Below, in pieces: positions 25,851-35,281 of a stretch of 64,000 nucleotides of DNA. The DNA is from Methylobacterium jeotgali. GTDB lineage: Bacteria; Pseudomonadota; Alphaproteobacteria; Rhizobiales; Beijerinckiaceae. Made by a program: the position numbers and the translations under genes. Numbering within the stretch: position 1 is the first letter of the stretch; each line of letters begins with the position of its first letter. Where the stretch lies: NCBI RefSeq assembly GCF_022179345.1, contig NZ_BPQR01000031.1, positions 62,001 to 126,000 of the forward strand. The letters run 5' to 3'. The notes beneath the pieces were generated by a model. It worked only from the letters and a program-made list of their open reading frames with translations. It was not told where the DNA came from and did no database searches.

Positions 25851-27011
25851 TCAGGCGGCGTGCGCCGGGCGGTCTTGGCTCGTGTCGATCCGGCGGATGG
25901 TGCCCCCGCCGAGTACCTGCGCCCGGGGGCCGGCATCGGCGTAGATCACGCAGGCCTGCCCCGGCGAGACGCCGTCCTCGGCCTCCTCCAGCACGATCTC
26001 GGCGCCCTCGCCGGCCGCGTCGCAGGTGAGGCGCGCGGGGCGCGGCTCGCGGGTCGAGCGCACGCGCACGGCGACGGGCCGGTCGGCGACCGCACCGGCG
26101 GGCTCGGCGCCGAGCCAGTTCAGCCCGTCGACGCGGATGCGCTGGGTGGCGAGCGCCTCCCGGGGGCCGACGACGACGCGGGCGGCCTCCGGCTCGAGGC
26201 GCACGACGTAGAGGGGCTCGCCCGTGGAGAGCTTGAGCCCCCGGCGCTGGCCGACGGTGAAGTTCAGCACGCCCTGGTGCCGGCCGAGGGTGCGGCCGTC
26301 GAGATGGACGATCTCCCCGGCCCGCGCCGCGTCCGGGCGCAGCCGCGCAATCACGTCGGCGTAGCGGCCCTGCGGCACGAAGCAGATGTCCTGGCTGTCG
26401 GGCTTCTCCGCGACTGTGAGGCCGAGGTCGCGGGCGAGCCGACGGGTCTCGTCCTTGGGCAGCTCGCCCAGGGGAAAGCGCAGGAAGTCGAGCTGTGCCT
26501 GCGTCGTCGCGTAGAGGAAGTAGCTCTGGTCGCGGGCGGGATCGAGGGCGCGGAACAGGGCGCGGCGGCCGCTGCCGTCGACGGCGTGGCTCGCGACGTA
26601 GTGGCCGGTGGCGAGCGCGTCGGCGCCGAGGTCGCGGGCGGTGGCGAGAAGGTCGCGGAACTTCACCGAGCGGTTGCACTCGACGCAGGGGATCGGCGTC
26701 TCCCCGGCGAGGTAGCTGTCGGCGAACCGGTCGATCACCGACTCCCGGAACCGGTCCTCGTAGTCGAGGACGTAGTGGGGGATGCCCAGCGTCTCCGCGA
26801 CGCGCCGGGCGTCGTGGATGTCGCGGCCGGCGCAGCAGGCGCCCTTGCGGTGCGTGGCGTCGCCGTGGTCGTAGAGCTGGAGCGTGATGCCGACCACGTC
26901 GTAGCCCTGCCGCGCCAGCAGCCCGGCCACGACGGAGGAATCGACGCCGCCGGACATGGCGACGACGACCCGTGTCTCGTGGGGAGATTTCGGAAGGTCG
27001 AGCGAGTTCAT
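25851..27011 (-). CDS. mnmA: tRNA-specific 2-thiouridylase
   Basis: 386 residues. It thiolates U34 of Lys, Glu and Gln tRNAs. The PP-loop [13 protein letters not shown] (about 20) binds ATP. The two catalytic cysteines are in [11 protein letters not shown] (about 110) and QDICFVPQG (about 206), and the family's GQHQ-like stretch appears as [17 protein letters not shown]. Start ATG 27011 is divergent to fliK. The downstream order mnmA-pmtA-TVP38 on one strand suggests an operon. Confidence 0.95.
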   Translation of the reverse strand: MNSLDLPKSPHETRVVVAMSGGVDSSVVAGLLARQGYDVVGITLQLYDHGDATHRKGACCAGRDIHDARRVAETLGIPHYVLDYEDRFRESVIDRFADSYLAGETPIPCVECNRSVKFRDLLATARDLGADALATGHYVASHAVDGSGRRALFRALDPARDQSYFLYATTQAQLDFLRFPLGELPKDETRRLARDLGLTVAEKPDSQDICFVPQGRYADVIARLRPDAARAGEIVHLDGRTLGRHQGVLNFTVGQRRGLKLSTGEPLYVVRLEPEAARVVVGPREALATQRIRVDGLNWLGAEPAGAVADRPVAVRVRSTREPRPARLTCDAAGEGAEIVLEEAEDGVSPGQACVIYADAGPRAQVLGGGTIRRIDTSQDRPAHAA

Positions 27012-27253
27012 CGGGCCGCATCACGCGCCGCGCCGTCGAAGGGCGCGACCGTCAGGCGCCTCTATAGGAGGACTCGCGCGCGAGGGCCAGCGACGCCGGG
27101 GCGTGCAATCGGCGCAGGCCCGGCAAATGCTGCCGGGACGGCGGCAGCATCGGCCGGGCCGGAGACCGATCTCGCGCGGACAAGCCGAGAAAAATCAATT
27201 CGTTAGTGCGTGGCTCGCGGCTTGCTCGAGACCGGGCGAGGAGCTTTTGCCCC

Positions 27254-28492
27254 ATGGCCCTATCCACCCTGGACACCGCCGACCGCGCCGCGGCCCGCCG
27301 TCTTGAGACGGCGCGGGACGCCCAGCGGCAGCGGCAGCGCGACACCGAGGAGCGCTTCTCCGTGGAGGCGCGGGCCGAGAAGGCGGACGAGGCCCGCGAC
27401 GCCACCGCTGCGCGGCGGCAGGCGACGATCGAGGCGGACAAGGCGCCGCCGAAGCCCGCACAGGCTCAGCCGAAGGCGCTGCCCACGCGACCGGCCGAAA
27501 CCGCTTCGCTCGGCGAGACCGCCACGCCGTCGAACACCGCGGTGAAACGCATCGCCGATGCCAAGACCGTCCCGTCCCGCACCGTCGAGGAGACGGAGTT
27601 GGCCCCGCAGCCGATCCCCTCGAAGCCGGCCGCGTCGGCTCCCGAGCAGGTCCAGGCCGCGACGGAGGCGCAGGGCGTCACCCTGGCACAGGACGCGATC
27701 GAATCGGAGCCCGAGACCAAGGAGTCGGCCCCTGAGACCGCCTCCGCCGAGAGCGATGCCATCCCGCTTCTCGCGCTGCCACAGCCGGCGCCCGCGCCGA
27801 AGGCGGCGCCGACGGCTGCCTCCGCCGCCGCTCCGGGCGAGGCGGCCAGCCCCCCGACGCGCGTGGCGGGACCGGCGGAGGTCGCGGCCGCGGTTGCCGG
27901 CAGCGGCGAGCCGCCGGACAGAAGCAAGGACGAGACCGGCAAGGTCGAGGCGCCCGCCGCGTTCAGCACCGCCCTCACCGAGGCGCAGGCGAAGCCCGAG
28001 ATCCGCACGCCGCAAGCGGCGCCGGTCCATGCCGCGCCGAGCGCGCAGGCCGCTCCCGCTCCGGCGCCTGCGGTGCCCATCGGGCAGGTGCCGATGACCA
28101 TCGGCCTGCGCTCTCTCGGCGGGTCGAGCCGCTTCGAGCTGCGCCTCGACCCGGTCGAGCTCGGCCGCATCGACGTGACCCTCGACATCGACAAGGACAC
28201 CGGCACCGTCGCGACCCGCGTCGTGGTGGACCGGCCGGAGACCCTGGCGCTGCTCCAGCGCGACGCCGGCAGCCTCCAGCAGGCGCTGACCCAGGCCGGG
28301 CTCGACGCGAGCGAGGCCGGGATCAGCTTCTCCCTGCGCGGCGACGAGGCCGGCGGCCGCAGCGACACCAGCGGCGACGACCGGAGCCACGGGCGCCGCG
28401 CCACCGCCGAGATCGGCGAGACCCGCACCATCACCGAGGCCGTGCCCCTGCGCATCCTGCGCGGGCTCGGCGGCCTCGACATCCGCATCTGA
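27254..28492 (+). CDS. fliK: Flagellar hook-length control protein FliK
   Basis: 412 residues from ATG 27254. A long Ala/Pro/Glu-rich, low-conservation N-terminal ruler region (to about residue 275) is followed by the conserved FliK C-terminal domain (about 290-375). There GSSRFELRLDPVELGRIDVTL, VVVDRPETLALLQRD and LQQALTQAGLD are visible. FliK measures hook length and switches export specificity. It is the first gene of the flagellar run and flgD, the hook cap, follows after 17 nt, so they are probably co-transcribed. Confidence 0.9.
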   Translation: MALSTLDTADRAAARRLETARDAQRQRQRDTEERFSVEARAEKADEARDATAARRQATIEADKAPPKPAQAQPKALPTRPAETASLGETATPSNTAVKRIADAKTVPSRTVEETELAPQPIPSKPAASAPEQVQAATEAQGVTLAQDAIESEPETKESAPETASAESDAIPLLALPQPAPAPKAAPTAASAAAPGEAASPPTRVAGPAEVAAAVAGSGEPPDRSKDETGKVEAPAAFSTALTEAQAKPEIRTPQAAPVHAAPSAQAAPAPAPAVPIGQVPMTIGLRSLGGSSRFELRLDPVELGRIDVTLDIDKDTGTVATRVVVDRPETLALLQRDAGSLQQALTQAGLDASEAGISFSLRGDEAGGRSDTSGDDRSHGRRATAEIGETRTITEAVPLRILRGLGGLDIRI

Positions 28493-28509
28493 GCAGGGAG
28501 CCTCGCGCC

Positions 28510-29190
28510 ATGGCCTCGGGCATCACCGGCACCACGACCTCGACCAACGCGTCCTCGACGACCTCGATCGGCGGCAGCAGCCAGCAGATCGCCGGCAACT
28601 TCCAGCAGTTCCTGACGCTGCTCACCACGCAGCTCCAGAACCAGAACCCCCTCGACCCGATGGACACCAACCAGTTCACGCAGCAGCTGGTGCAGTTCGC
28701 CGGCGTCGAGCAGCAGCTCAAGTCCAACGACCGGCTCGACTCGATCCTGACAAACGCCAAGGCGTCGAGCGCGGCCTCCGCCACGGGCTTCATCGGCCAG
28801 ACCGTGACCGCGGACGGCAAGACGGCGACCCTCGCCAACGGCTCGGCGACCTGGAACCTCACCGCGCCCCGCGCGGTGACAAAGGCGACGATCACCATCC
28901 TCGACGCGAACAGCAACGTCGTCGGCACGCTCACGAAGGCGCTGACCGCGGGCTCTCAGACGCTCACCTGGGACGGCAAGAACGCCTCCGGCATGACCTC
29001 CTCGGACGGCAAGTACTCGATCAAGATCGACGCGCTCGACGCGACGGGATCGAGCGTGGCCGTCGACACCGCGGTCTCCGGCACGGTCACCAGCGTCGAT
29101 CTCAGCGGCAGCGAACCGGTGCTGGCGATCGGCTCCTCCAAGGTGCCGGTGTCGAGCGTCCGCTCGATCAGCTCGGGCTTATCCACATGA
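28510..29190 (+). CDS. flgD: Flagellar hook assembly (capping) protein FlgD
   Basis: 226 residues. The conserved N-terminal block FLTLLTTQLQNQNPLDPMD followed by NQFTQQLVQFAGVEQQL (about 33-75) defines FlgD. The Ig-like/Tudor part follows with LTWDGKNASGMTSSDGKYS (about 155). FlgD caps the growing hook and drives FlgE polymerisation in the periplasm and beyond. The ribosome site GGGAG precedes ATG 28510. Confidence 0.95.
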   Translation: MASGITGTTTSTNASSTTSIGGSSQQIAGNFQQFLTLLTTQLQNQNPLDPMDTNQFTQQLVQFAGVEQQLKSNDRLDSILTNAKASSAASATGFIGQTVTADGKTATLANGSATWNLTAPRAVTKATITILDANSNVVGTLTKALTAGSQTLTWDGKNASGMTSSDGKYSIKIDALDATGSSVAVDTAVSGTVTSVDLSGSEPVLAIGSSKVPVSSVRSISSGLST

Positions 29191-29292
29191 ACGCCCATGC
29201 ATTGGATCGAAGTCGAGAGGTGCGTTTCAAACTCTCTTAAGCGGCCTCACGTAGCGTCAGGCTCGACAGGTCAGTCGAGTGTAGAGCGTATC

Positions 29293-29568
29293 ATGACCGA
29301 ACCGCACCGCCCGAGAGTCAAATACGTTATCGGGCCCGATGGCAGCCCCCTCACCATCGCCGATCTCCCGCCGCCGAGCACCCGCCGCTGGGTGATCCGC
29401 CGCAAGGCCGAGGTCGTCGCTGCGGTCCGAGGCGGTCTCCTCAGCCTCGAGGAGGCCTGCCAGCGCTACACGCTGACGACCGAGGAATTCCTGAGCTGGC
29501 AGTTCTCCATCGACCAGCACGGGCTCGCGGGACTGCGCACCACGCGCATCCAGCACTACCGCCACTGA
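29293..29568 (+). CDS. sciP: CtrA inhibitor SciP (DUF1153 family)
   Basis: 91 residues, start at ATG 29293. The sequence carries KYVIGPDGSPLTIADLPPP, STRRWVIRRKAEVVAAVRGG, LLSLEEACQRYTLTTEEFLSWQ and a final GLRTTRIQHYRH, near-identical in my memory to Caulobacter SciP. SciP is a small helix-turn-helix protein that blocks CtrA-activated transcription in the G1 part of the cell cycle. Its location between flgD and fliF, two kinds of gene that CtrA controls in relatives, is the usual alphaproteobacterial synteny. A strong terminator follows. Confidence 0.95.
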   Translation: MTEPHRPRVKYVIGPDGSPLTIADLPPPSTRRWVIRRKAEVVAAVRGGLLSLEEACQRYTLTTEEFLSWQFSIDQHGLAGLRTTRIQHYRH

Positions 29569-29615
29569 GGCGGGCGGGCCCTCGCGCAGCCCGCGACAGA
29601 ATCGACGGCTTCCTG

Positions 29616-29648
29616 GAAGGCCGCGCCGGACCCACCGGCGCGGCCTTC
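29616..29648 (+). terminator. Strong hairpin after sciP
   Basis: GAAGGCCGCGCCGG and CCGGCGCGGCCTTC form a perfect 14-bp stem with a 5-nt ACCCA loop, 47 nt after the sciP stop. A T-poor tail follows, but the stem is very stable. It separates sciP from the fliF transcript. Confidence 0.75.
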
Positions 29649-29687
29649 GCCATTTCAGGCCCTATCGATGCCGAAGGTCACGCTTCG

Positions 29688-29704
29688 TTAACCGGCCGCT
29701 AACC
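29688..29704. promoter_or_regulatory. CtrA-like box upstream of fliF
   Basis: TTAACC-N5-CTAACC, i.e. TTAA-N7-CTAA, close to the TTAA-N7-TTAA consensus for CtrA. It lies about 70-85 nt upstream of the fliF start and just after the sciP terminator, where the fliF operon promoter is expected. Confidence 0.6.
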
Positions 29705-29774
29705 ACGCACCGGGCAGTTTTTGCCGAGCGAGCCGCCCGCCGGGCAGGGCCGCGGTGTTCGGGCGCGTCGAACG

Positions 29775-31403
29775 GTGAAGCCGGTCCTCGATCTGGTGAC
29801 GAAGCTGGGGCCGGCGCGGCTCGCCGCGATGGTGGCGGTGACGCTCGCCATGATCGGCTTCTTCGCCTTCGTGATCCTGCGGGTGTCGCGGCCCGACATG
29901 GGCGTGCTGTTCTCCGACCTCGCGATGCAGGATTCGGCCAGCATCGTCCGCGACCTCGAATCGCGGGGCATCGCCTACGAGACCCGCGGCGACATCGGCC
30001 AGACCATCCTGGTGCCGAGGAAGGACATCGCCCGCATCCGCATGGACCTCGCCGGCAAGGGCGTCCCGGCCCAGGGCGGCATCGGCTACGAGATCTTCGA
30101 CAAGGGCGACGCCTTCTCCTCCACCAACTTCGTGCAGGGGGTGAACCACCTCCGCGCGCTGGAGGGCGAGCTCGCCCGCTCGATCCGCTCCATCGGCCAA
30201 GTCCAGGCCGCCCGCGTCCACCTCGTGCTGCCGGAGAAGCGTCTGTTCTCCCGCGACCGCGAGCCGCCGAGCGCGGCGATCGTGCTCAAGCTGATGGGCG
30301 AACTCGATCCGGGACAGGTCCGCGCCATCCGCCACCTCGCCGCCTCCTCCGTGGAGGGGCTGAAGCCCGAGCGGGTCTCGATCGTCGACGAGAAGGGCCG
30401 GCTGCTGGCCGACGGCGCCCGCGGCGAGCAGCCCGGCGCCGACGCCGAGGAGAAGCAGACCGCGCTGGAACGGCGTCTGCGCGGCCAGATCGAGGAGATC
30501 GTGGCCGGCGTCGTCGGCCAGGGCCGCTCTCGCGTGCAGGTCCGCGCCGATCTCGACATGAACCGCATCGAGAGCCGCTCGGAGACCTTCGACCCGGAGG
30601 GCCGGGTGGTCCGCTCCAGCCAGACCCGCAACGAGCAGGCGCTCACCGGGGGCTCGGAAGGGCAGGTCAGCGTCGGCAACGAGCTGCCCGGGGCTGGCGG
30701 CGGCGACAAGCCGGCCTCGCAGAAGGACACCTCCAACAAGACCGAGGAGACCACGAACTACGAGATCTCCCGCGTCACCAAGACCGAGGTGGTCGAGGGC
30801 GGCCGCGTGAAGCGCCTCTCCGTGGCGGTCCTCGTCGACGGCGTCTACGCGCCGGGTGCCGACGGCAAGACCGCCTACCAGCCCCGCCCGGCCGCCGAGA
30901 TCGAGCGCATCGCCGCCCTGGTGCGCACCGCCGTCGGCTTCGACAAGGCCCGCGGCGACCAGATCGAGGTCGTCAACCTGCGCTTCGCCGAGGCGCCCTC
31001 CGTGCCCGAGTTCACCGAGCCCGGCCTGATCCAGTCGATGCTCACGCCGACGAAGGAGGACCTGCTGCGCTTCATCGAGCTCGCGGTGCTCGCGGTCCTG
31101 ACCCTGATCGTCGTGTTGACCGTGGTGCGGCCCCTCGTGCGTCGGGTGATCACCGCCGATCCGCCGGCGCCGATCTCGATCGCGGTGCCCGGCGGCGTGG
31201 CGGCGCTCGAGGCGGCGCTCGGCGCGGTGGCGGGCCCTGACGGGACCATCGCGCCTCGGGAGAACACCACCGCGAAGCTCGTCGAGTTCGCCAAGATCAA
31301 CGGCCAGGTTCAGGCCGAGACCGTGCAGCGGGTGGTCGACATGGTGCGGGCGAGCCCGTCCGAGACCGTCGAGGTGCTGCGCAACTGGATCCAGGAATCG
31401 TGA
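29775..31403 (+). CDS. fliF: Flagellar MS-ring protein FliF
   Basis: About 542 residues from GTG 29775 (VKPVLDLVTKLGPARL); a TTG at 29721 would add 18 residues and neither has a clear ribosome site. Two membrane segments, MVAVTLAMIGFFAFVILR (about 19-36) and LAVLAVLTLIVVLTVVRPLV near residue 445, bracket the periplasmic ring-building region. That region has VNHLRALEGELARSIRSI and RVHLVLPEKRLFSRD. FliF forms the membrane ring on which FliG assembles. Confidence 0.95.
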   Translation: MKPVLDLVTKLGPARLAAMVAVTLAMIGFFAFVILRVSRPDMGVLFSDLAMQDSASIVRDLESRGIAYETRGDIGQTILVPRKDIARIRMDLAGKGVPAQGGIGYEIFDKGDAFSSTNFVQGVNHLRALEGELARSIRSIGQVQAARVHLVLPEKRLFSRDREPPSAAIVLKLMGELDPGQVRAIRHLAASSVEGLKPERVSIVDEKGRLLADGARGEQPGADAEEKQTALERRLRGQIEEIVAGVVGQGRSRVQVRADLDMNRIESRSETFDPEGRVVRSSQTRNEQALTGGSEGQVSVGNELPGAGGGDKPASQKDTSNKTEETTNYEISRVTKTEVVEGGRVKRLSVAVLVDGVYAPGADGKTAYQPRPAAEIERIAALVRTAVGFDKARGDQIEVVNLRFAEAPSVPEFTEPGLIQSMLTPTKEDLLRFIELAVLAVLTLIVVLTVVRPLVRRVITADPPAPISIAVPGGVAALEAALGAVAGPDGTIAPRENTTAKLVEFAKINGQVQAETVQRVVDMVRASPSETVEVLRNWIQES

Positions 31404-31445
31404 GCGCGATGACCGCAGCCTCGAACGAGATGGGAGCGCGCTAGG

Positions 31446-32492
31446 ATGTCGGCGGGACCCCTTGCGGCCCTCAGCGGCGCCGGCGCCGCGGCCTTCGCGG
31501 CGATGCCCGGACCGCAGCGGGCGGCCGCGCTGCTGCTGCTGCTCGGCGAGGCCGAGGGCGCCCCCATCTGGCAGCTCCTCGAGGAGGAGGAGGTCAAGAA
31601 GGTCTCTCACGCCATGGTGCAGCTCGGCTCACTGGAGGCCGAGACCGTCGAGAAGCTCATCATCGACTTCGTCTCCCGGCTCTCGTCGGGCGGCGGCATC
31701 ACCTCGAACTTCGAGCGGACGGAATCGCTGCTGCTCAAGATCTTCCCGTCCGAGCAGGTCTCCTCGATCATGGCGGAGATCAAGGGCGCCTCGGGAAAGC
31801 GGGTCTGGGCGAGCATCGCCCAGATCGACCCCGAGATCCTCGCCTCGTTCCTGCGCAACGAGTACCCGCAGACCGTCGCCGTGGTGCTCTCCAAGGTGCG
31901 GGCCGACTACGCGGCCAAGGTGCTCACCATCCTGCCGGAGGAGTTCGCCATCGACGTGCTCAACCGCATGCTGCGCATGGAGACCGTCCAGAAGGAGGCC
32001 CTGCGCCACATCGAGGAGACGCTGCGCGTCGAGTTCGTCTCGACCATCGCCCAGACCACCCGGCGCGATGCCCACGAGCTGATGGCCGACGTCTTCAACG
32101 CCTTCGACCGGCAGACGGAAGGCCGCTTCCTCGCCGCCCTCGACCAGGGCAACCGCGGCGCCGCCAAGCGCATCCGCGAGCTGATGTTCACCTTCGAGGA
32201 CCTGCTCAAGCTCGACCCCGGCAGCGTCCAGACGCTGATGCGCAAGGTCGACAACGAGACCCTCTGCCGCGCCCTCAAGGGCGCCGACGAGCGCGTGCGC
32301 GGCTTCTTCATGGGCCAGATGTCGACGCGCGCCGCCAAGAACCTCACCGACGAGATGGGCTCCATCGGCCCGATCCGCCTCAAGGACGTCGACGAGGCGC
32401 AGGCCAAGATGACCGAGCTCGCCAAGGACCTCGCCGACAAGGGTGAGATCATGATCGCCAAGAACAGCGCCGAAGAGGAGCTGGTCTATTGA
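31446..32492 (+). CDS. fliG: Flagellar motor switch protein FliG
   Basis: 348 residues. The N-terminal part contacts FliF. The middle EHPQ-type region appears as NEYPQTVAVVLSKV (about 138). The C-terminal motor domain (about 235-330) contains FTFEDLLKLDPGSVQTLMRKVDN and the charged-helix stretch VRGFFMGQMSTRAAKNLTDEM that faces MotA. ATG 31446 follows GGGAG. Its stop overlaps the TTG start of the next gene. Confidence 0.95.
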   Translation: MSAGPLAALSGAGAAAFAAMPGPQRAAALLLLLGEAEGAPIWQLLEEEEVKKVSHAMVQLGSLEAETVEKLIIDFVSRLSSGGGITSNFERTESLLLKIFPSEQVSSIMAEIKGASGKRVWASIAQIDPEILASFLRNEYPQTVAVVLSKVRADYAAKVLTILPEEFAIDVLNRMLRMETVQKEALRHIEETLRVEFVSTIAQTTRRDAHELMADVFNAFDRQTEGRFLAALDQGNRGAAKRIRELMFTFEDLLKLDPGSVQTLMRKVDNETLCRALKGADERVRGFFMGQMSTRAAKNLTDEMGSIGPIRLKDVDEAQAKMTELAKDLADKGEIMIAKNSAEEELVY

Positions 32493-33082
32493 ACGCCCGG
32501 CCCTTCCTCTTCGACACGGATTTCCGCCGCCCCCACATGGGCGGAGCGGCGCTGCGCGCGCAGGAGCAGATCGCCGAGGCCGCCGCCGAGGCCCATGCCC
32601 GCGGCCTCCAGGAAGGACGCGCGCAGGCCGAGGCTCAGGTCCAGGCCCGCATGGCCGACGCGATCACCCGCCTCGGTCTCGCCGCCGCCGGGCTCCTGTC
32701 GCGCGCCGACGAAGCGGACGCGGAGCGCGAGGCCCAGGCCGTCGAGCTCGCCGTGATGCTCGCCCGCCGCGTCGCCGGCGACGCCATCGACGGCAACCCG
32801 CTCTCCGCCATCGGCGAGGCCGCCCGCACCGCCCTCCAGCATCTGCGCGGCGTGCCCCACCTCGTCGTGCGCGTCGGCGACGGCCTCGTCGACGAGACCG
32901 AGACCCTGATGAAGGGGCTCGCCCGCGAGCGCGGCTTCGAGGGCCGCCTCGTGGTGCTCGGCGACCCCGACATGCTCCCCGGCGACGCCCGCATCGAGTG
33001 GGCGGATGGCGGCGTCGTGCGCGAGCGCCACCGCATCGAGGCCGCCCTCCTCGACGCAATCGGCCTGAATCCAGCAGCGTGA
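32489..33082 (+). CDS. fliH: Flagellar assembly protein FliH-like (FlbE-type)
   Basis: 197 residues starting at TTG 32489, overlapping the fliG stop (TTGA) with GAGGAG 9 nt upstream. The layout is an N-terminal segment NARPFLFDTDFRRP, a long Ala/Glu/Gln helix with AHARGLQEGRAQAEAQVQ (about 33-52), and a C-terminal domain with LVVLGDPDMLPGDARIEWADGG (about 150-175). This is the FliH/HrpE/V-ATPase E layout; FliH regulates the export ATPase FliI. Assignment rests on layout and position rather than strong identity. No fliI is in the window. Confidence 0.82.
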   Translation: MNARPFLFDTDFRRPHMGGAALRAQEQIAEAAAEAHARGLQEGRAQAEAQVQARMADAITRLGLAAAGLLSRADEADAEREAQAVELAVMLARRVAGDAIDGNPLSAIGEAARTALQHLRGVPHLVVRVGDGLVDETETLMKGLARERGFEGRLVVLGDPDMLPGDARIEWADGGVVRERHRIEAALLDAIGLNPAA

Positions 33083-33087
33083 GCCCG

Positions 33088-33423
33088 ATGTCCGACGACT
33101 TCAACCTGCCCCAGCTCAGCGACGGCGACGGCTTCGAGAGCCCGGAATCGATCCGCGAGGGGCCGACCTCCCCGAAGAGCGCCGCCGATCTCGAGCAGGT
33201 CTTCGACGTGCCCGTCGTGGTCTCGGCGGTGCTCGGCGCCTCGCAGATGCCGATCGGCGACCTGCTGCGCCTCGGCCCCGGCACCGTGCTCGAGCTCGAC
33301 CGCAAGATCGGCGAGGCCATCGACATCTTCGTCAACAACCGCCTCGTCGCCCGCGGCGAGGTGGTGCTCGTTGAGGAGCGCCTCGGCGTGACCATGACCG
33401 AGATCGTCAAGGGCGATCACTGA
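33088..33423 (+). CDS. fliN: Flagellar motor switch protein FliN
   Basis: 111 residues. The C-terminal SpoA domain (about 40-108) shows VFDVPVVVSAVLGASQMPIG, LLRLGPGTVLELDRKIGEAI and LVEERLGVTMTEIV, typical of FliN. It forms the cytoplasmic C-ring with FliM and FliG. It starts 5 nt after the fliH stop; a GTG at 33079 overlapping that stop is an alternative. No fliM is present in the window. Confidence 0.94.
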   Translation: MSDDFNLPQLSDGDGFESPESIREGPTSPKSAADLEQVFDVPVVVSAVLGASQMPIGDLLRLGPGTVLELDRKIGEAIDIFVNNRLVARGEVVLVEERLGVTMTEIVKGDH

Positions 33424-33482
33424 CACCCTCGATTTTCTCGGGCGCGACGATGCGCTGCCCGAGGCCAGACACGGAGTGAGCC

Positions 33483-34847
33483 ATGCGGCTTCTGATGATC
33501 GGACGGCTCAACGGAGAGCTCGTCACCGCCTCGCGCATCGCCATGAGCCGCGGCGCGGCGGTGACTCAGGCCGACGGCATCGCCCAAGGGCTCGCGGTGC
33601 TGCGCGCCAAGGGTGCCGACCTCGTGATGGTCGACGTGGCGCTGGCGATCCGCGACCTCGTCGGAGCGCTGTCCGAGGAGCGCATCCGCACGCCGGTCGT
33701 CGCCTGCGGGGTCGCCACCGATGCCAAGGCCGCGGTCGCCGCCATCCAGGCCGGCGCCAAGGAGTACATCCCCCTCCCCCCGGACCCGGAGCTGATCGCC
33801 GCCGTCATCGAGGCGGTCGCCGCCGACAGCCGCTCCTTCGTCTGGCGCGACGCCGCGATGGAGAAGGTGGTGCGGCTCGCCGACCAGATCGCCCGCTCCG
33901 AGGCCTCGGTGCTGATCACCGGCGAGAGCGGCACCGGCAAGGAGGTGCTCGCCCGCCACGTCCACGCCAAGTCGAACCGCGCGGGCAAGCCCTTCGTCTC
34001 GGTGAACTGCGCGGCGATCCCCGACGCGCTCCTCGAATCGGAGCTGTTCGGTCACGAGAAGGGCGCCTTCACCGGCGCCGTCGCGCGCCGCATCGGCCGC
34101 TTCGAGGAGGCCAATGGCGGCACGCTCCTCCTCGACGAGATCTCCGAGATGGACGTGCGCCTGCAGTCGAAGCTGCTGCGCGCCCTCCAGGAGCGGGTCA
34201 TCGACCGGGTCGGCGGCACGGCGCCGGTGAAGGTCGACATCCGCGTGCTCGCGACCTCGAACCGCAACCTCGCGGAGGAGGTCCGCAAGGGCACCTTCCG
34301 CGAGGACCTGCTCTACCGGCTCAACGTCGTGAACCTGCGCCTGCCGCCGCTCCGCGAGCGCCCGGCCGACATCGCGGAACTCGCCTCGCACTTCGCCCGG
34401 AAATACGCCGAGGTGAACGGCCTGCCCGTGCGCGCACTGAGCCGCGAGGCGCAGGCGAACGTGCGCGCCAACCCCTGGCGCGGCAACGTGCGCGAGCTCG
34501 AGAACACGATCCACCGGGCTGTGCTCCTGGCGAGCGGCGCCGAGATCGGCGCCGAGGCAATCCTCAACCCCGAGGGCGAGGCCTTCACGCAAGCGCAGGG
34601 GCCGGCCGCCCGGGCCGCCCAGGTCGCCGAGGCCGCGACCCGCGGGCTCGTCGGGCGCACGGTCGCGGACGTGGAGTGCGACCTCATCCTCGACACCCTC
34701 GACCACTGCCTCGGCAACCGCACCCACGCGGCCAAGATCCTCGGCATCTCGATCCGGACGCTGCGCAACAAGCTCAACGAGTACGTCGCCTCCGGCCTGG
34801 AGGTGGCGGAGCCCGGCAGCGTGCGGGCGATCGCGGCCTACGGCTGA
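33483..34847 (+). CDS. flbD: Sigma-54-dependent flagellar regulator FlbD
   Basis: 454 residues. The N-terminal receiver-like domain (1-110) is atypical: the acidic pair of the first strand is missing (MRLLMIGRL) and the usual Lys near the end is replaced (EYIPLPP), though the strand-3 Asp is kept. The AAA+ domain has Walker A GESGTGKE (about 150), the sigma-54 loop GAFTGA, Walker B TLLLDEISEM and an arginine-finger region. The C-terminus holds a Fis-type HTH with HAAKILGISIRTLRNKLNEY. FlbD activates late flagellar genes in Caulobacter. It follows fliN by 59 nt. Confidence 0.93.
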   Translation: MRLLMIGRLNGELVTASRIAMSRGAAVTQADGIAQGLAVLRAKGADLVMVDVALAIRDLVGALSEERIRTPVVACGVATDAKAAVAAIQAGAKEYIPLPPDPELIAAVIEAVAADSRSFVWRDAAMEKVVRLADQIARSEASVLITGESGTGKEVLARHVHAKSNRAGKPFVSVNCAAIPDALLESELFGHEKGAFTGAVARRIGRFEEANGGTLLLDEISEMDVRLQSKLLRALQERVIDRVGGTAPVKVDIRVLATSNRNLAEEVRKGTFREDLLYRLNVVNLRLPPLRERPADIAELASHFARKYAEVNGLPVRALSREAQANVRANPWRGNVRELENTIHRAVLLASGAEIGAEAILNPEGEAFTQAQGPAARAAQVAEAATRGLVGRTVADVECDLILDTLDHCLGNRTHAAKILGISIRTLRNKLNEYVASGLEVAEPGSVRAIAAYG

Positions 34848-34862
34848 GGGCGGCGAAGCGCG

Positions 34863-35141
34863 CTAGCGCCGCCGCTGGCTGGCATGGGCCGCGGTCTGGC
34901 TCGCCAGCGCCTGTTCCAGCTTGCGCAGGGCCTCGTGCCGGGCGAGGTCGGCCTCCACGTCGCGGATGGTCTCCTCGATGACGTGCTGCTGATAGGCGAA
35001 GCGCGGGTCCGCCGGCGAGGTCCCCTCCCGGTCCTGGAGCTTCAGCACGGCGTCGCGGACGACGGTGTAGACGGCCTCCCGCTCCTCGCGGGTCATGCCG
35101 GGATGCACGGCGCGGGCGATGAGATCGGCGAAATCGGACAT
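34863..35141 (-). CDS. Hypothetical protein, 92 aa
   Basis: A small, strongly helical, charged protein: MSDFADLIARAVHPGMTREEREAVY at the start, a C-terminal coiled-coil-like segment with VEADLARHEALRKLEQALA, and a basic tail. No signal peptide, no family recognised. It lies on the opposite strand between flbD and the Wzz-like gene. A GC-rich inverted repeat (34849-34873) straddles its stop and may terminate flbD. Confidence 0.55.
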   Translation of the reverse strand: MSDFADLIARAVHPGMTREEREAVYTVVRDAVLKLQDREGTSPADPRFAYQQHVIEETIRDVEADLARHEALRKLEQALASQTAAHASQRRR

Positions 35142-35281
35142 CGCGGTCGCAGGAACGCTTCTATCACCGAGACGACATGCCGCCCGGCTCCCGAACGGGA
35201 TCTGGCGGCAGGGACAGGGACCCGAGAAACGGCCGTCGGGCCCTGCCGCTTAGCAGGCGGCCGCGAGACCCGAAAGGTCCG

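Noticed and set aside
34849-34873. GC-rich inverted repeat at the flbD end as a clear terminator
   Set aside because: It overlaps the coding end of the opposite gene and has no T run, so I mention it only in that gene's entry.
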